Assembly (NCBI GenBank): GCA_016795465.1
Contig: JAEUHK010000019.1
Span: 1 to 64,000 of the forward strand
DNA: 64,000 bases
Source: Verrucomicrobiaceae bacterium
GTDB taxonomy: Bacteria > Verrucomicrobiota > Verrucomicrobiia > Verrucomicrobiales > Verrucomicrobiaceae
Direction of reading: 5' to 3'
Shown piece after piece: positions 1 through 8,300 of the stretch. The translations under genes and the position numbers were made by a program. Under the pieces are notes generated by a model. The model was not told where the DNA came from. It saw only the letters and a program-made list of their open reading frames with translations, and made no database searches. Each line of letters begins with the position of its first letter. Position 1 is the first letter of the stretch.

Positions 1-156
1 CTGAATAACGCCGAGCTAAACATGCTGAGCCAAAGCAGCGCGAACAGCAATGGCGTGAACACGCTGGGCCTCACGGCGGATGGCACTTACAGCGCGAGCC
101 AGATGCAGGACCTCATCAACAAAGTGGATGAGCTGATCAACGCACTGCGACGGTGA
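1..156 (+). CDS. C-terminal end of an unidentified protein (partial)
   Basis: The window opens inside a reading frame (frame 1) that runs for 51 codons to a TGA at 154-156. The visible tail is rich in Asn, Ser, Leu and Ala and ends in an amphipathic, helix-like stretch (QMQDLINKVDELINALRR). There is no domain signature in what remains, so no function can be assigned. The long run without a stop, ending just before a repeat-rich spacer, supports it being the 3' end of a real gene rather than a chance frame. The start lies outside the window. Confidence 0.55.
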   Translation: MNNAELNMLSQSSANSNGVNTLGLTADGTYSASQMQDLINKVDELINALRR

Positions 157-579
157 GGCGGAGTGCGGCCACACTTTGAGAAGAGGAGACGTGGAGAGGG
201 GGAGTGGTGGGAATGTTGCCTTGTTGCTGTGCAACAAGCGCGGCCTTGTTCCGCAGGAACAAGGCAACCTTGGGGCGCTGGGCGTTTTTGAACCGCAGAG
301 TTGGGAATAGATGGCCTCTGTGAACCTCCGTGACCTCTGTGGTGAATCGGAATCGGTTTTCTTGGAACACGAATGGGCCGTGAAGCTGGCTTAGGAGGTT
401 CTTTTTCAACCACAGAGGTCACGGAGGTGCACAGAGGTTTGAGTGAATGACCTCTGCGGACCTCCGCGGTCTCTGCGGTGAACTTGAACGGCTGCTTCAC
501 GGCCAAGCGGGTGCGATGCCTGCCTTTTCCTGCCCGGAAATGTGCTTGCCAAGGAGGTCGGTTGCGCCTGCGTCTGCTC
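157..579. other. Gene-free spacer with dispersed repeats
   Basis: No credible gene is seen here on either strand. The stretch holds one copy of an 86-nt composite repeat (215-300) and three copies of a degenerate element built on the core CACAGAGG / CCTCTGTG (about 315-345, 408-437 and 451-484). Short open frames across it are made of these repeats and are not taken as genes. Confidence 0.7.
215..300. repeat. 86-nt composite repeat, copy 1 (double hairpin plus CAGAG tail)
   Basis: The first 54 nt (215-268) form two adjacent hairpins: CTTGTTGC-TGT-GCAACAAG, then CCTTGTTCC-GCA-GGAACAAGG. The outermost arms GTTGCC and GGCAAC are also complementary, so a cloverleaf-like fold is possible. The next ~32 nt, ending GAACCGCAGAG, also match copy 2 at 1039-1124. 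The structure is REP-like and lies about 60 nt after a stop codon. Confidence 0.7.
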
Positions 580-1023
580 ATGAACGAATCCCAACGCTAT
601 CTCCAACCCGAACGCGGCAATCCTCGCCTCCAGCGCCTCGTGCTGCGGGTGATCGGGGCGGTGTCGTTCATCGCGCTGCCGGCGATCCTCGTGCCGCGGC
701 TGGCGGTGGAGAAGTTTTCGGCGGTGCTGGGCTTGGGGAAGCCGGAGGCGTCGCCGCTGCTGATCTACATGATGGCGGGGGCGTCGTGCGTGTATGTGGC
801 GCAAGGCTTGCTGATGTGGCTGATGGCCCGCGATGTGGTGCGCTACCGTCCGCTGATCGTTTTCTGCGCCTGGGCGTTTCTGGCCTTCAGCCCGCTGTTT
901 CTGTGGATCGACCTCCACGCCGGCATGCCCGCCTTTCAAGTCGCCGCCGACTCGCTGAGCTGCCTGCTCGCGGGTGCGGCGCTGCTGGTCGCCTGCTATC
1001 GCGGTGGGGCGAACGGGGCGTGA
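580..1023 (+). CDS. Small multi-pass membrane protein, unknown function
   Basis: A 147-aa protein with about four hydrophobic segments (roughly residues 21-42, 58-80, 90-106 and 115-139) and few charged residues between them, so an inner-membrane location is expected. I do not recognise the family. The ATG at 580 gives a hydrophilic N-terminus (MNESQRYLQPERGNPRLQRL) before the first membrane segment. An AAGGAGGT motif at 551-558 is a perfect Shine-Dalgarno but sits 21 nt upstream, so an unusual in-frame start (TTG 562 or CTG 568) cannot be excluded. The gene stands alone, followed after 15 nt by the second copy of the 86-nt repeat. Confidence 0.65.
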   Translation: MNESQRYLQPERGNPRLQRLVLRVIGAVSFIALPAILVPRLAVEKFSAVLGLGKPEASPLLIYMMAGASCVYVAQGLLMWLMARDVVRYRPLIVFCAWAFLAFSPLFLWIDLHAGMPAFQVAADSLSCLLAGAALLVACYRGGANGA

Positions 1024-1408
1024 AGCATCGGTGGGAAGGTTGCCTTGTTGCGGTGCAACAAGCGCGGCCTTGTTCCGCAGGAACAAGGCAACTTTAGGCG
1101 CTGGGCGTTCTGTGAACCGCAGAGGTCGCGGAGAGCGCAGAAGGGGAGAATGATCTTCTGAATCCTTTTGCCGGACATCATTTTACCAATCGGCTTGGGA
1201 GGCAGCGTTGGTTTGACCACAGAGGGCACAGAGAGGCACAGAGTTCGGAATGGATTACCTCTGTGAACCTCCGTGACCTCTGTGGTGGATTTGAAAGGTG
1301 TTTCTTGGGGGCGGTGAGGGCGCTCGTTGTGCTTTGGTGCGCTTGGTTTGCGGGCGTGTATTTCGGGGCTTGCCCGCGGGCGGAGTGTCGTGGCAGACTG
1401 TGACTGCT
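1024..1408. other. Gene-free spacer with dispersed repeats
   Basis: No gene is supported here. It contains the second 86-nt composite repeat (1039-1124) and further CACAGAGG-family elements at about 1115-1140, 1216-1243 and 1258-1287. The remainder up to 1408 is GC-rich with no recognisable motif. Confidence 0.65.
1039..1124. repeat. 86-nt composite repeat, copy 2
   Basis: Nearly identical to 215-300: the same two hairpins (1039-1092), the same following sequence around GCGCTGGGCGTT, and the same GAACCGCAGAG end. It starts 15 nt after the stop codon of the preceding membrane-protein gene, a typical position for REP-type palindromes. The single change in the first loop (GTT-GCTGTGC to GTT-GCGGTGC) leaves the stem intact. 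Confidence 0.7.
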
Positions 1409-1666
1409 ATGAACTCCTCCATTTGCCGCACGCTCAGCACGATCTGTTTCCAGGCGGGAATCTTCTCGATCCTGCTCTCCATCTGGATCTGGTGGATCCA
1501 CAGCGGGGACGGGCCTGAAGAGCAGGCGCATGCGGAGCGCTTTGGCATCTTTGTGGGCTTGTGGGCACCGACGCTGCTGATCCTCTCGAACCGTTTCGAC
1601 CGCTATGCGGACAAGGCGAAGGAGCTGCCGGGCATGAAGGTGGCCGATGATGCTGAGCCATCTTAA
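1409..1666 (+). CDS. Small membrane protein with two hydrophobic segments
   Basis: 85 aa. The ATG at 1409 puts a short N-terminus (MNSSICRTLS) before a first membrane segment (about residues 10-28), a polar loop with an acidic/His stretch (GDGPEEQAHAER) and a second hydrophobic segment (GIFVGLWAPTLLILS, about 46-60). The charged tail is predicted cytoplasmic. Small proteins with this AERFGIFVGLWAPT-like core are, from memory, a conserved uncharacterised family in Bacteroidetes and Verrucomicrobia; this was not checked. An upstream in-frame ATG at 1298 would add 37 residues of no obvious character. It converges on argG, with a shared hairpin terminator in between. Confidence 0.65.
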   Translation: MNSSICRTLSTICFQAGIFSILLSIWIWWIHSGDGPEEQAHAERFGIFVGLWAPTLLILSNRFDRYADKAKELPGMKVADDAEPS

Positions 1667-1673
1667 AATAAAA

Positions 1674-1701
1674 AACACAGAGGCCTCTCGACCTCTGTGT
1701 T
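1674..1701 (-). terminator. Rho-independent terminator for argG, possibly bidirectional
   Basis: A 10-bp perfect stem (AACACAGAGG at 1674-1683, CCTCTGTGTT at 1692-1701) with an 8-nt loop. Read on the minus strand it is followed by a T-rich tail (TTTTATTTTA), as expected of an intrinsic terminator 28 nt beyond the argG stop. The stem arms carry the CACAGAGG core of the dispersed repeat family found upstream. Confidence 0.8.
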
Positions 1702-1728
1702 CTTCGTGAAGAGAAGGCAGCTGCCGGA

Positions 1729-2961
1729 CTACTTCTTCTTGTCGCGAATGGCTCCGGTGCGGAGGCGCAGGCCGTTGAGGCGGATGAAGCCGGTGGCGTC
1801 GTCTTGGTTGTATGCCTTGGTGGGGTCGGCCTCCATGGTGGCGATCTGCGGGTTGTAGAGGCTGTAGGGGCTCTTGCGGCCAGCGGCGATGATGTTGCCC
1901 TTGTAGAGCTTCACGCGGACGGTGCCGCTGACCTTCTTCTGGCTCTCGGTGACAAGGGCCTGGAGGGCGAGACGCTCTGGGGCATACCAGAAGCCGTTGT
2001 ACACGAGCTGAGCATACTTCGGGATGAGGCTGTCACGCAGGTGCATGACCTCGCGGTCCATGGTGATGGACTCGATCTGGCGATGGGCGAAGTGCAGGAT
2101 GCTGCCGCCGGGCGTTTCATAGACGCCGCGGCTCTTCATGCCGACGAAGCGGTTCTCCACCATGTCCACGCGGCCAACGCCGTGCTTGCCGCCGAGCTTG
2201 TTGAGGAGCTTCATGACGCCGAGCGGGCTGAGCACCTTGCCGTTCACGGCGATGCAGTTGCCCTTGTCGAACTCGAGGATGACGGTCTCGGCCTTGTCGG
2301 GAGCCTGCTCGGGGAAAACGGAGAGGACGTTGAAGTAGTCTTTATACTTGGGATCGCTGGCGTCGAACCACGGGTCTTCGAGGATGCCGGCCTCGTAGCT
2401 GATGTGGAGGAGGTTGCGGTCCATGGAGAAGGGCTTCTTCGCGCTGGCCTGCACGGGGATCTTCTTTTCCTCGCAGTAGGCGATCATCTCGGCGCGGCCG
2501 GGGAAGTCATTGCGGAAACGCTCGTCACGCCACGGGGCGATGATTTCGATGTCAGGAGCGAGGGCGGCGGCGGTGAGCTCGAAGCGGACCTGGTCGTTGC
2601 CTTTGCCAGTCGCGCCGTGGGCGATGGCGGTGGCTCCTTCGGCCTTGGCGATCTCCACCATGCGCTTCGCGATGAGCGGGCGGGCGATGGAGGTGCCGAG
2701 GAAGTATTGGCCTTCATAGATGGCTCCGGCCTGGATCATCGGATAGATGAAATCGCGGGCGAACTCCTCTTGGAGGTCGTCGATGTAGATTTTCGAGGCA
2801 CCGGTCTTTTTGGCCTTGGCGTTGAGGCCCTTCAATTCGTCGTCCTGGCCCACGTTGGCGCAGAAGGCGATGACTTCAGCCTGGTAGGTGTCTTTGATCC
2901 AGGAAAGGAGGACGGAGGTGTCGAGACCACCGGAATAGGCGAGGACGATTTTCTTGCTCAT
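1729..2961 (-). CDS. argG: Argininosuccinate synthase
   Basis: A 410-aa protein catalysing ATP-dependent joining of citrulline and aspartate to argininosuccinate, the penultimate step of arginine synthesis, in the cytoplasm. The N-terminal ATP pyrophosphatase loop ([10 protein letters not shown], residues 8-17) is intact. Downstream are the family motifs [15 protein letters not shown] and WRDERF and the tetramer-forming C-terminal region with the ESITMDRE segment. Length matches the usual ~400 aa. The ATG at 2961 directly precedes the conserved [11 protein letters not shown] start. It is monocistronic here, facing the small membrane gene and ending at a hairpin terminator. No anomaly is visible. 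Confidence 0.98.
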   Translation of the reverse strand: MSKKIVLAYSGGLDTSVLLSWIKDTYQAEVIAFCANVGQDDELKGLNAKAKKTGASKIYIDDLQEEFARDFIYPMIQAGAIYEGQYFLGTSIARPLIAKRMVEIAKAEGATAIAHGATGKGNDQVRFELTAAALAPDIEIIAPWRDERFRNDFPGRAEMIAYCEEKKIPVQASAKKPFSMDRNLLHISYEAGILEDPWFDASDPKYKDYFNVLSVFPEQAPDKAETVILEFDKGNCIAVNGKVLSPLGVMKLLNKLGGKHGVGRVDMVENRFVGMKSRGVYETPGGSILHFAHRQIESITMDREVMHLRDSLIPKYAQLVYNGFWYAPERLALQALVTESQKKVSGTVRVKLYKGNIIAAGRKSPYSLYNPQIATMEADPTKAYNQDDATGFIRLNGLRLRTGAIRDKKK

Positions 2962-3195
2962 GAGGGGTAGGGAAGGGGGCGCGAGAATAGGGGCGAATGG
3001 TGGGGTGTCGAGGGCTTTTCAGGCGCGGGAGAGAGGTCGCTGCACTCGGTGAAAAGCTGACAGGGCTGACATGGTCGTGAAACGGGTCACAAAGGCCTTA
3101 CACCCTTCGGCTTTCACGTATGGAAATTACTATTGATACTGTTCTAACGCCTGAGTGGCGGAAATTGAAACTTCAATAAAGCAAAAAGCATAAAA

Positions 3196-5145
3196 ATGAG
3201 AATCAAATCTGCCCTTCGACTCATGCTTGGCGGCCTCGCGGTGCTCTCCGCGACATCTCCCTTGCGAGCGGAACTCGTCCCCAATCTCTCGACCCTCATC
3301 TCTTCGTTGCTTTCCGCGACGTCACCTTTGGCTCCGAAACCAACTGCGGAGCCCCCGCCGAAGCCTGAATCCCTCCGCCAAAGAAAAGTGCCGGAGCCTT
3401 CGAACCTGAAAGACTTCATCAAGGACAAGCAGGCGGCCATCGTGCTGGGCAAGGCCTTGTTCTGGGACATGCAGGTGGGCAGTGACAGCCTGACGTCTTG
3501 TGCTTCCTGCCATTTCCATGCTGGAGCGGACAACCGGGCGAAAAACCAGGTGAGCCCCGGATTGCTGATCGTGGATGCGAAGGGCAATCCAACACCCGAT
3601 TTCACCTTCCAGGTGCGCAAGCCGAACGGCACGCTGCAGAAGGGCGATTTCCCCTTCCACAAGCTCTCCAATGTGAACGACCGCAAATCGAAGGTGATCT
3701 CTGATGCGAACGACGTGGCTTCCTCCCAAGGTGTGATTTTGGAGCAGTTCCAGAGCCTGACGATGGGTGGCCTGTTCGAGAACCGCACGGTGGTGCCGGA
3801 CGGCGTTTTCAATGTGAAGGGCATCAACACCCGCCGGGTGGAGCCGCGCAACACGCCGACGGTGATCAATGCGGTCTTCAATCTGCGGAACTTCTGGGAT
3901 GGCCGTGCGCAGGATCGCTTCAATGGTGTGAATCCCTTTGGTCTGCGTGACCAGGGCGCGAAGGTCTGGAGGGCCTCCAAGCCGCTCGATCTCAAGCAGG
4001 TGGCGATCAACCTGGACAATGCCAGCCTCGCCTCGCAGGCGGTGGGACCGACTCTGAGCGATTTTGAGATGTCCGCCATGGGCCGCACCTTCCCGGATCT
4101 CGGCCGCAAGATGCTGAATCGTCGTCCGCTGGCTCTTCAGCGTGTTCATAAAGACGACAGCGTCCTGGGCAGCCGCAGCCTGAGCCCGCAGCCGGGCCTC
4201 AGCACGGCCACCTACGCGGAGCTGGTCCGCGCTGCCTTCAAGCCGGAGTGGTGGCAGGGGGCCCTCATGATCAAAAACTACTCGCACATGGAGACGAATT
4301 TCAGCCTCTACTTCGGTCTCGCCATCCAGCTTTATGAAGCCACGCTGGTGTCCGACCAGACGCCGTTTGATGACTATGCCGAGGGCAAGACGAACGCTTT
4401 GACCGCCCAGCAGAAGCGTGGTCTGGACCTGTTCTTTGGCAGCGCCAAATGCGCGAACTGCCACGGCGGTGCGGAATTCACCAAGGCATCCGTGCATCAC
4501 ATCAAGAAGGAGCGTCTTGAAAACATGATCATGGGGGATGGAGGCAAAGCCTTCTATGACAGCGGCTTCTACAATATCGGCGTGCGGCCCTCGCTGGAGG
4601 ACCTCGGCGTGGGTGGCAAAGATCCGTTTGGATTCCCGCTCTTGGAGTCGCGTCTGGCTCGTGATTTCGGCGACAAGGCCTTTAAAAAGCTCATCGGTGT
4701 GGACCCGAACGAGAAGCCCAAGTCCAAGGATCGTGTGGCGGCCAACGGAGCCTTCAAAACGCCGGGCCTGCGCAATATCGAACTCACGGCACCCTACTTC
4801 CACAACGGCGGCCAGCGCACGCTGCGTGAGGTGGTGGACTTCTACAACCGCGGCGGGGACTTCCACGAGCAGAACATCGCCGATCTGGACCCCGATGTGG
4901 AGCGTCTCGGCCTCTCGGACGCAGACAAAGACGCCCTCGTGGCCTTCCTGAAGTCGCTCACGGATGAGCGGGTGCGCCGCCGCTGCGCTCCGTTTGATCA
5001 TCCGGAGCTTTACATCCCGAACGGCCACCTCGGGAACGAGTCCACGGTTTACAACGATGGCTTCGGACGTGCCCGGGAGTCGCTGATGCTCCTGCCGGCC
5101 ACTGGCAAGAATGGCAGCACACCGCTGAAGAACTTCCTCGAGTAG
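3196..5145 (+). CDS. Di-heme cytochrome c peroxidase-like (CCP/MauG family) secreted protein
   Basis: 649 aa with a Sec signal peptide (about residues 1-25, ending SATSPLRA), so periplasmic or extracytoplasmic. Two c-type heme motifs are seen: CASCH at residues 102-106 and CANCH at 419-423, the spacing of the two-domain bacterial peroxidase/MauG family that handles H2O2 or protein-bound radicals. Other family traits are the NTPTVINAVFN segment after the first heme and the GAFKTPGLRNIELTAPYFHNG segment near residue 520 (a histidine-bearing stretch typical of the second domain). It is much longer than a classical CCP (~340 aa), with extra sequence between the hemes and a ~60-aa C-terminal extension. 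Substrate unknown. It is closed by a strong terminator, so not obviously co-transcribed with the giant gene downstream. Confidence 0.85.
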   Translation: MRIKSALRLMLGGLAVLSATSPLRAELVPNLSTLISSLLSATSPLAPKPTAEPPPKPESLRQRKVPEPSNLKDFIKDKQAAIVLGKALFWDMQVGSDSLTSCASCHFHAGADNRAKNQVSPGLLIVDAKGNPTPDFTFQVRKPNGTLQKGDFPFHKLSNVNDRKSKVISDANDVASSQGVILEQFQSLTMGGLFENRTVVPDGVFNVKGINTRRVEPRNTPTVINAVFNLRNFWDGRAQDRFNGVNPFGLRDQGAKVWRASKPLDLKQVAINLDNASLASQAVGPTLSDFEMSAMGRTFPDLGRKMLNRRPLALQRVHKDDSVLGSRSLSPQPGLSTATYAELVRAAFKPEWWQGALMIKNYSHMETNFSLYFGLAIQLYEATLVSDQTPFDDYAEGKTNALTAQQKRGLDLFFGSAKCANCHGGAEFTKASVHHIKKERLENMIMGDGGKAFYDSGFYNIGVRPSLEDLGVGGKDPFGFPLLESRLARDFGDKAFKKLIGVDPNEKPKSKDRVAANGAFKTPGLRNIELTAPYFHNGGQRTLREVVDFYNRGGDFHEQNIADLDPDVERLGLSDADKDALVAFLKSLTDERVRRRCAPFDHPELYIPNGHLGNESTVYNDGFGRARESLMLLPATGKNGSTPLKNFLE

Positions 5146-5171
5146 TCCGAAACAGCACCCAACCCGCTACA

Positions 5172-5205
5172 AAGGGCACCGGCATCCCCGGTGCCCTTCT
5201 TTTTT
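5172..5205 (+). terminator. Rho-independent terminator after the cytochrome gene
   Basis: An 11-bp perfect stem (AAGGGCACCGG at 5172-5182, CCGGTGCCCTT at 5188-5198), 5-nt loop and a CTTTTTT tail, 27 nt after the stop codon. It is a textbook intrinsic terminator on the plus strand and should separate the cytochrome transcript from the giant gene. Confidence 0.88.
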
Positions 5206-5230
5206 GGCGTGGGAGAAAAGGCCAGCGACT

Positions 5231-5240
5231 GGGGGGGGGG
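5231..5240. repeat. G10 homopolymer tract upstream of the giant gene
   Basis: Ten consecutive G residues lie between the upstream terminator and the giant gene start, 120 nt before the ATG at 5360. Homopolymer tracts of this size are prone to slippage. Here the tract is intergenic, so any effect would be on promoter geometry or transcript leader, not reading frame. It is also a place where sequencing errors are common. Confidence 0.75.
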
Positions 5241-5318
5241 CCGCCAAAACGACCAAAATCACCGTCAAATCCCAATTATTTAAGAAAAGCTGACTATTTC
5301 GACACTTTATATTGAAAT

Positions 5319-5324
5319 TATAAT
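5319..5324 (+). promoter_or_regulatory. Candidate -10 box of the giant gene
   Basis: A perfect TATAAT hexamer lies in an AT-rich island (about 5276-5330) in otherwise GC-rich DNA, 35 nt before the ATG at 5360. No convincing -35 box is present at 16-18 nt; the nearest TTGACA-like string is too far upstream. The call rests on the hexamer and AT-richness only. Confidence 0.3.
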
Positions 5325-5359
5325 CAGTATGGCTAGACTCGCTTTAATCCCAAAATTTG

Positions 5360-8300
5360 ATGGAATCCCTTCCAGCACACAGCAGTCCCGATTTTCCGCC
5401 TTCCGAGGCACGAAACGGACCTGCAATGAGTGCCCGCGCGGCTGCGTGGGCGGGCGGGATTTTGCGTCTGGGCCGGAAAGCGGTCATGGCGCTGGGAGCC
5501 TTGATTTTACTGGGTTCAGCGAGTGCGCATAACCTGAATCAGCGGGCGGATTACATCGGCTTTGATGATGCCACGCTGGCGCGGATGAAGGCTCGCCAGG
5601 CAGCTGGTCAGGCATTGATTCAGACGGGGGACATTGTGGGGCTCATCATGAAGGCCACGCCGTCGGTAGGCACCCCGACAGGGGCGGGTGGCTACTCGAC
5701 TTTCTTCGTTCCGGTCGGCACGCAGGTGGTCGGAGCACAATACGGCCGCATCGACGGCACCGGAAAGTTCGTTCCGATTGCCATGAAAGGGCAGTCGCTG
5801 CTGGCCCTCGGGGATGGCTCGGTGGGTGCGAAGGCTCAAACGGGTCTCAAAGGTCTCGAACTGGGGCCGAACATCATCGGCCAAAAGGGCTTCGCGGTGG
5901 ATTCGAGCAGCGGATTGATGCGCGGCACGATGGCGGGTGTGTATTCGGACACGGGCATCTTCTATTCCACCGACCCGAAAACGGCTTGGCAGAGCTGGAC
6001 GACCACCGGCGGCCTTGATGGCAACACGGGCACGGCAGACAATGTGCTTCAAAACAATTCCGGTGACAACATCACCCCTACTACCCGTTGGGACGCGGAG
6101 CAGTTGATTGGCTTTGGCATCAAATCGCCCATCGCGCCGATTCTTGATCCCGATGGCCGCGGCAACACGCCTTGGGGCATGGGCAGCGGCGTGGCGGGGC
6201 CGGAAAGCGGTTACGCGTGGCACTTTGACTACACCTACTGGCGGGCGAATGCCAGTGACCCGGCCCGCATGCGCAATGCGTCGCGGAACGTGGGCCCGTG
6301 GAAGCGCATTCGTTATCCGGGCAGCATGATCGCGAAGGACCAGGCGGGCCTCCGCAGCACGGCGCTCGGGCTGGTCGGAGTGGATGCGAGCCAGATCGGC
6401 TGGGATTTGAGCCCCACGAACCCGCTGCCGGCCACCACGAGCTGGACGGACAGCACCAGCCCGAAAGCCATCCGCATGGCCTGGGGGAACATCGAACTCT
6501 TCCGCCCGGAATACGCCCGCGTGCAGCTCAAGATCAACGTGGGCCCCGGTCAGCCAAACTCGCCTTTCGATAGCCAGGGCTTCCTGCAAAGCTACGCGGA
6601 CACCTTCGGCGGTGACGCCGGCGGCGAATACACCAACAAAGACCACCTCTGGCGCTACTACGAGAACACCACTTCCTCGCTTACGAGCAAGCCGATGGTC
6701 TTCAAGCAGGCCTCTCGCGGCCTGGTGCAGCCCGGTGAAGTCTTCACCTACACGATTTGGTTCACCACGTTTGGCAACAGCGCCCTCACGAATGTCGTGC
6801 TGGAAGACACGCTGCCCTCCGGCATTCAATATATCAGCGCCACGCCTGCGCCGAATACCACCAGCCCGCTGCGCTGGAACATCGGCACCATGCAGCCCAA
6901 CACCGTGCGCAGCATCACGATGACGGTGCGTGCCACCGGCAGCGGCGTGAAGACCAACACCATCTGCGCCACCTCCGACCAGGCGCCGAAGTCCTGCAAC
7001 ACGGATACCATCGAGGTGGGCACGAACGCGCTGCTTTATCCCGACAAGACCGTCTCCCCATCCCTCGCGAATCCCGGTGATCTCGTCACTTACACGCTGA
7101 CGATGCTCAATGATGGCCCCTGCCCGAACGCCATCCCGCTCGTCATCACGGAGAACCTGCCCACCGGCTTCACCTACGACAGTCTCGTGTCCGCCAAGAT
7201 CGGTGGCTCGCCCACCTCGGCGGTGACCATTAATTCAAGCAACACCGCGAAGCCCGTCTTCACCGTTCGTGCGGGCATTGATTCCGGCAAAACGCTGGCG
7301 ATCACCTTCAAATGCCGCATCAGCAGCTCGCAGCCCGCGGGCACCTACACCAACCAGTTCACTTATGAAAACAGCGGCAAGGTGATGTCCACCGGAGCGC
7401 TGGCTCCCGTGACCGTCGGCAGCGCCCGCATCGGCGATCTGGTATTCCGCGATTGGGATGGTGACGGCGTGATGGAGGCCGTGGATGATCCGCTCCCCGG
7501 TGTGCAGGTGCAGCTTTATGCCAGCAACGGCACCACGCTGCTCAGAACCACCACGACCGGATCGGACGGCAAATACGACTTTGCCGGGCTTCAAGGTGGT
7601 ACCTATATCGTGCGGGTCACAGCGCCTTCCGGTCACACGGCGACTTATGACCTCGATGGCATCGCATCGGCCCATCAGGCCACGGTGACGCTTTCCAACA
7701 ACGAGCAGAAGCTCAATGTCGATTTCGGTTACCGCCCCGGCGGCACCGGCAGCATCGGCGACCAGCTTTTCAAGGATGTGAATGGTGACGGCGTGCTCAA
7801 TGGCACGGACACGGGCATCGCCGCCGTGACCTTGAAGCTTTATGAAGACAGCGATGCGGATGGCGTGATCGACACAGGGGACGCGCAGATCGGCACCACC
7901 ACCTCGAATGCCAGCGGCAACTATTCCTTCACCGGCCTGGCCACCGGCTTGAGCTACATCGTCGATGCCGATGAGGCCGATGCCGATTTGACCGCCGCTT
8001 TCACGCCGGACAGCTTCACGCCCACGACTCCTGTGCTTCGTTCGGTGGTTAATCTCACCGGTGCAGTCACCTCCGCCGACTTTGGCTACCGGGCAAACAT
8101 TCCGCTGAAGATTGGCGATCTGGTCTTCATGGATGCGAACCGCAACGGCACCTATCAGGCCGGCACGGACGCACCACTGGCGCGGATCAGCATGGAGCTC
8201 TACCGCATCGACGCCCGCGGAGCCACCCTCGTCACCACCACGACGACCGATGCCCAGGGCCTCTATTACTTCACCAATCTGGCTCCCGGTGACTACCGCG

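Noticed and set aside
157-579. Several short open frames made of CACAGAGG and hairpin repeats
   Set aside because: They consist of repeat units, overlap each other on both strands and lack any domain or ribosome-binding signal.
1804-2970. 388-codon plus-strand open frame opposite argG
   Set aside because: argG on the minus strand is unmistakable; the opposite frame is a Val/Gly/Leu/Glu-rich shadow.
3322-5028. 568-codon minus-strand open frame opposite the cytochrome gene
   Set aside because: The plus frame has a signal peptide and two heme motifs. The antisense frame has no recognisable features.
5329-5532. 67-codon open frame starting just before the giant gene
   Set aside because: It overlaps the giant gene start in another frame, encodes no recognisable domain and covers the signal peptide region of the real gene.
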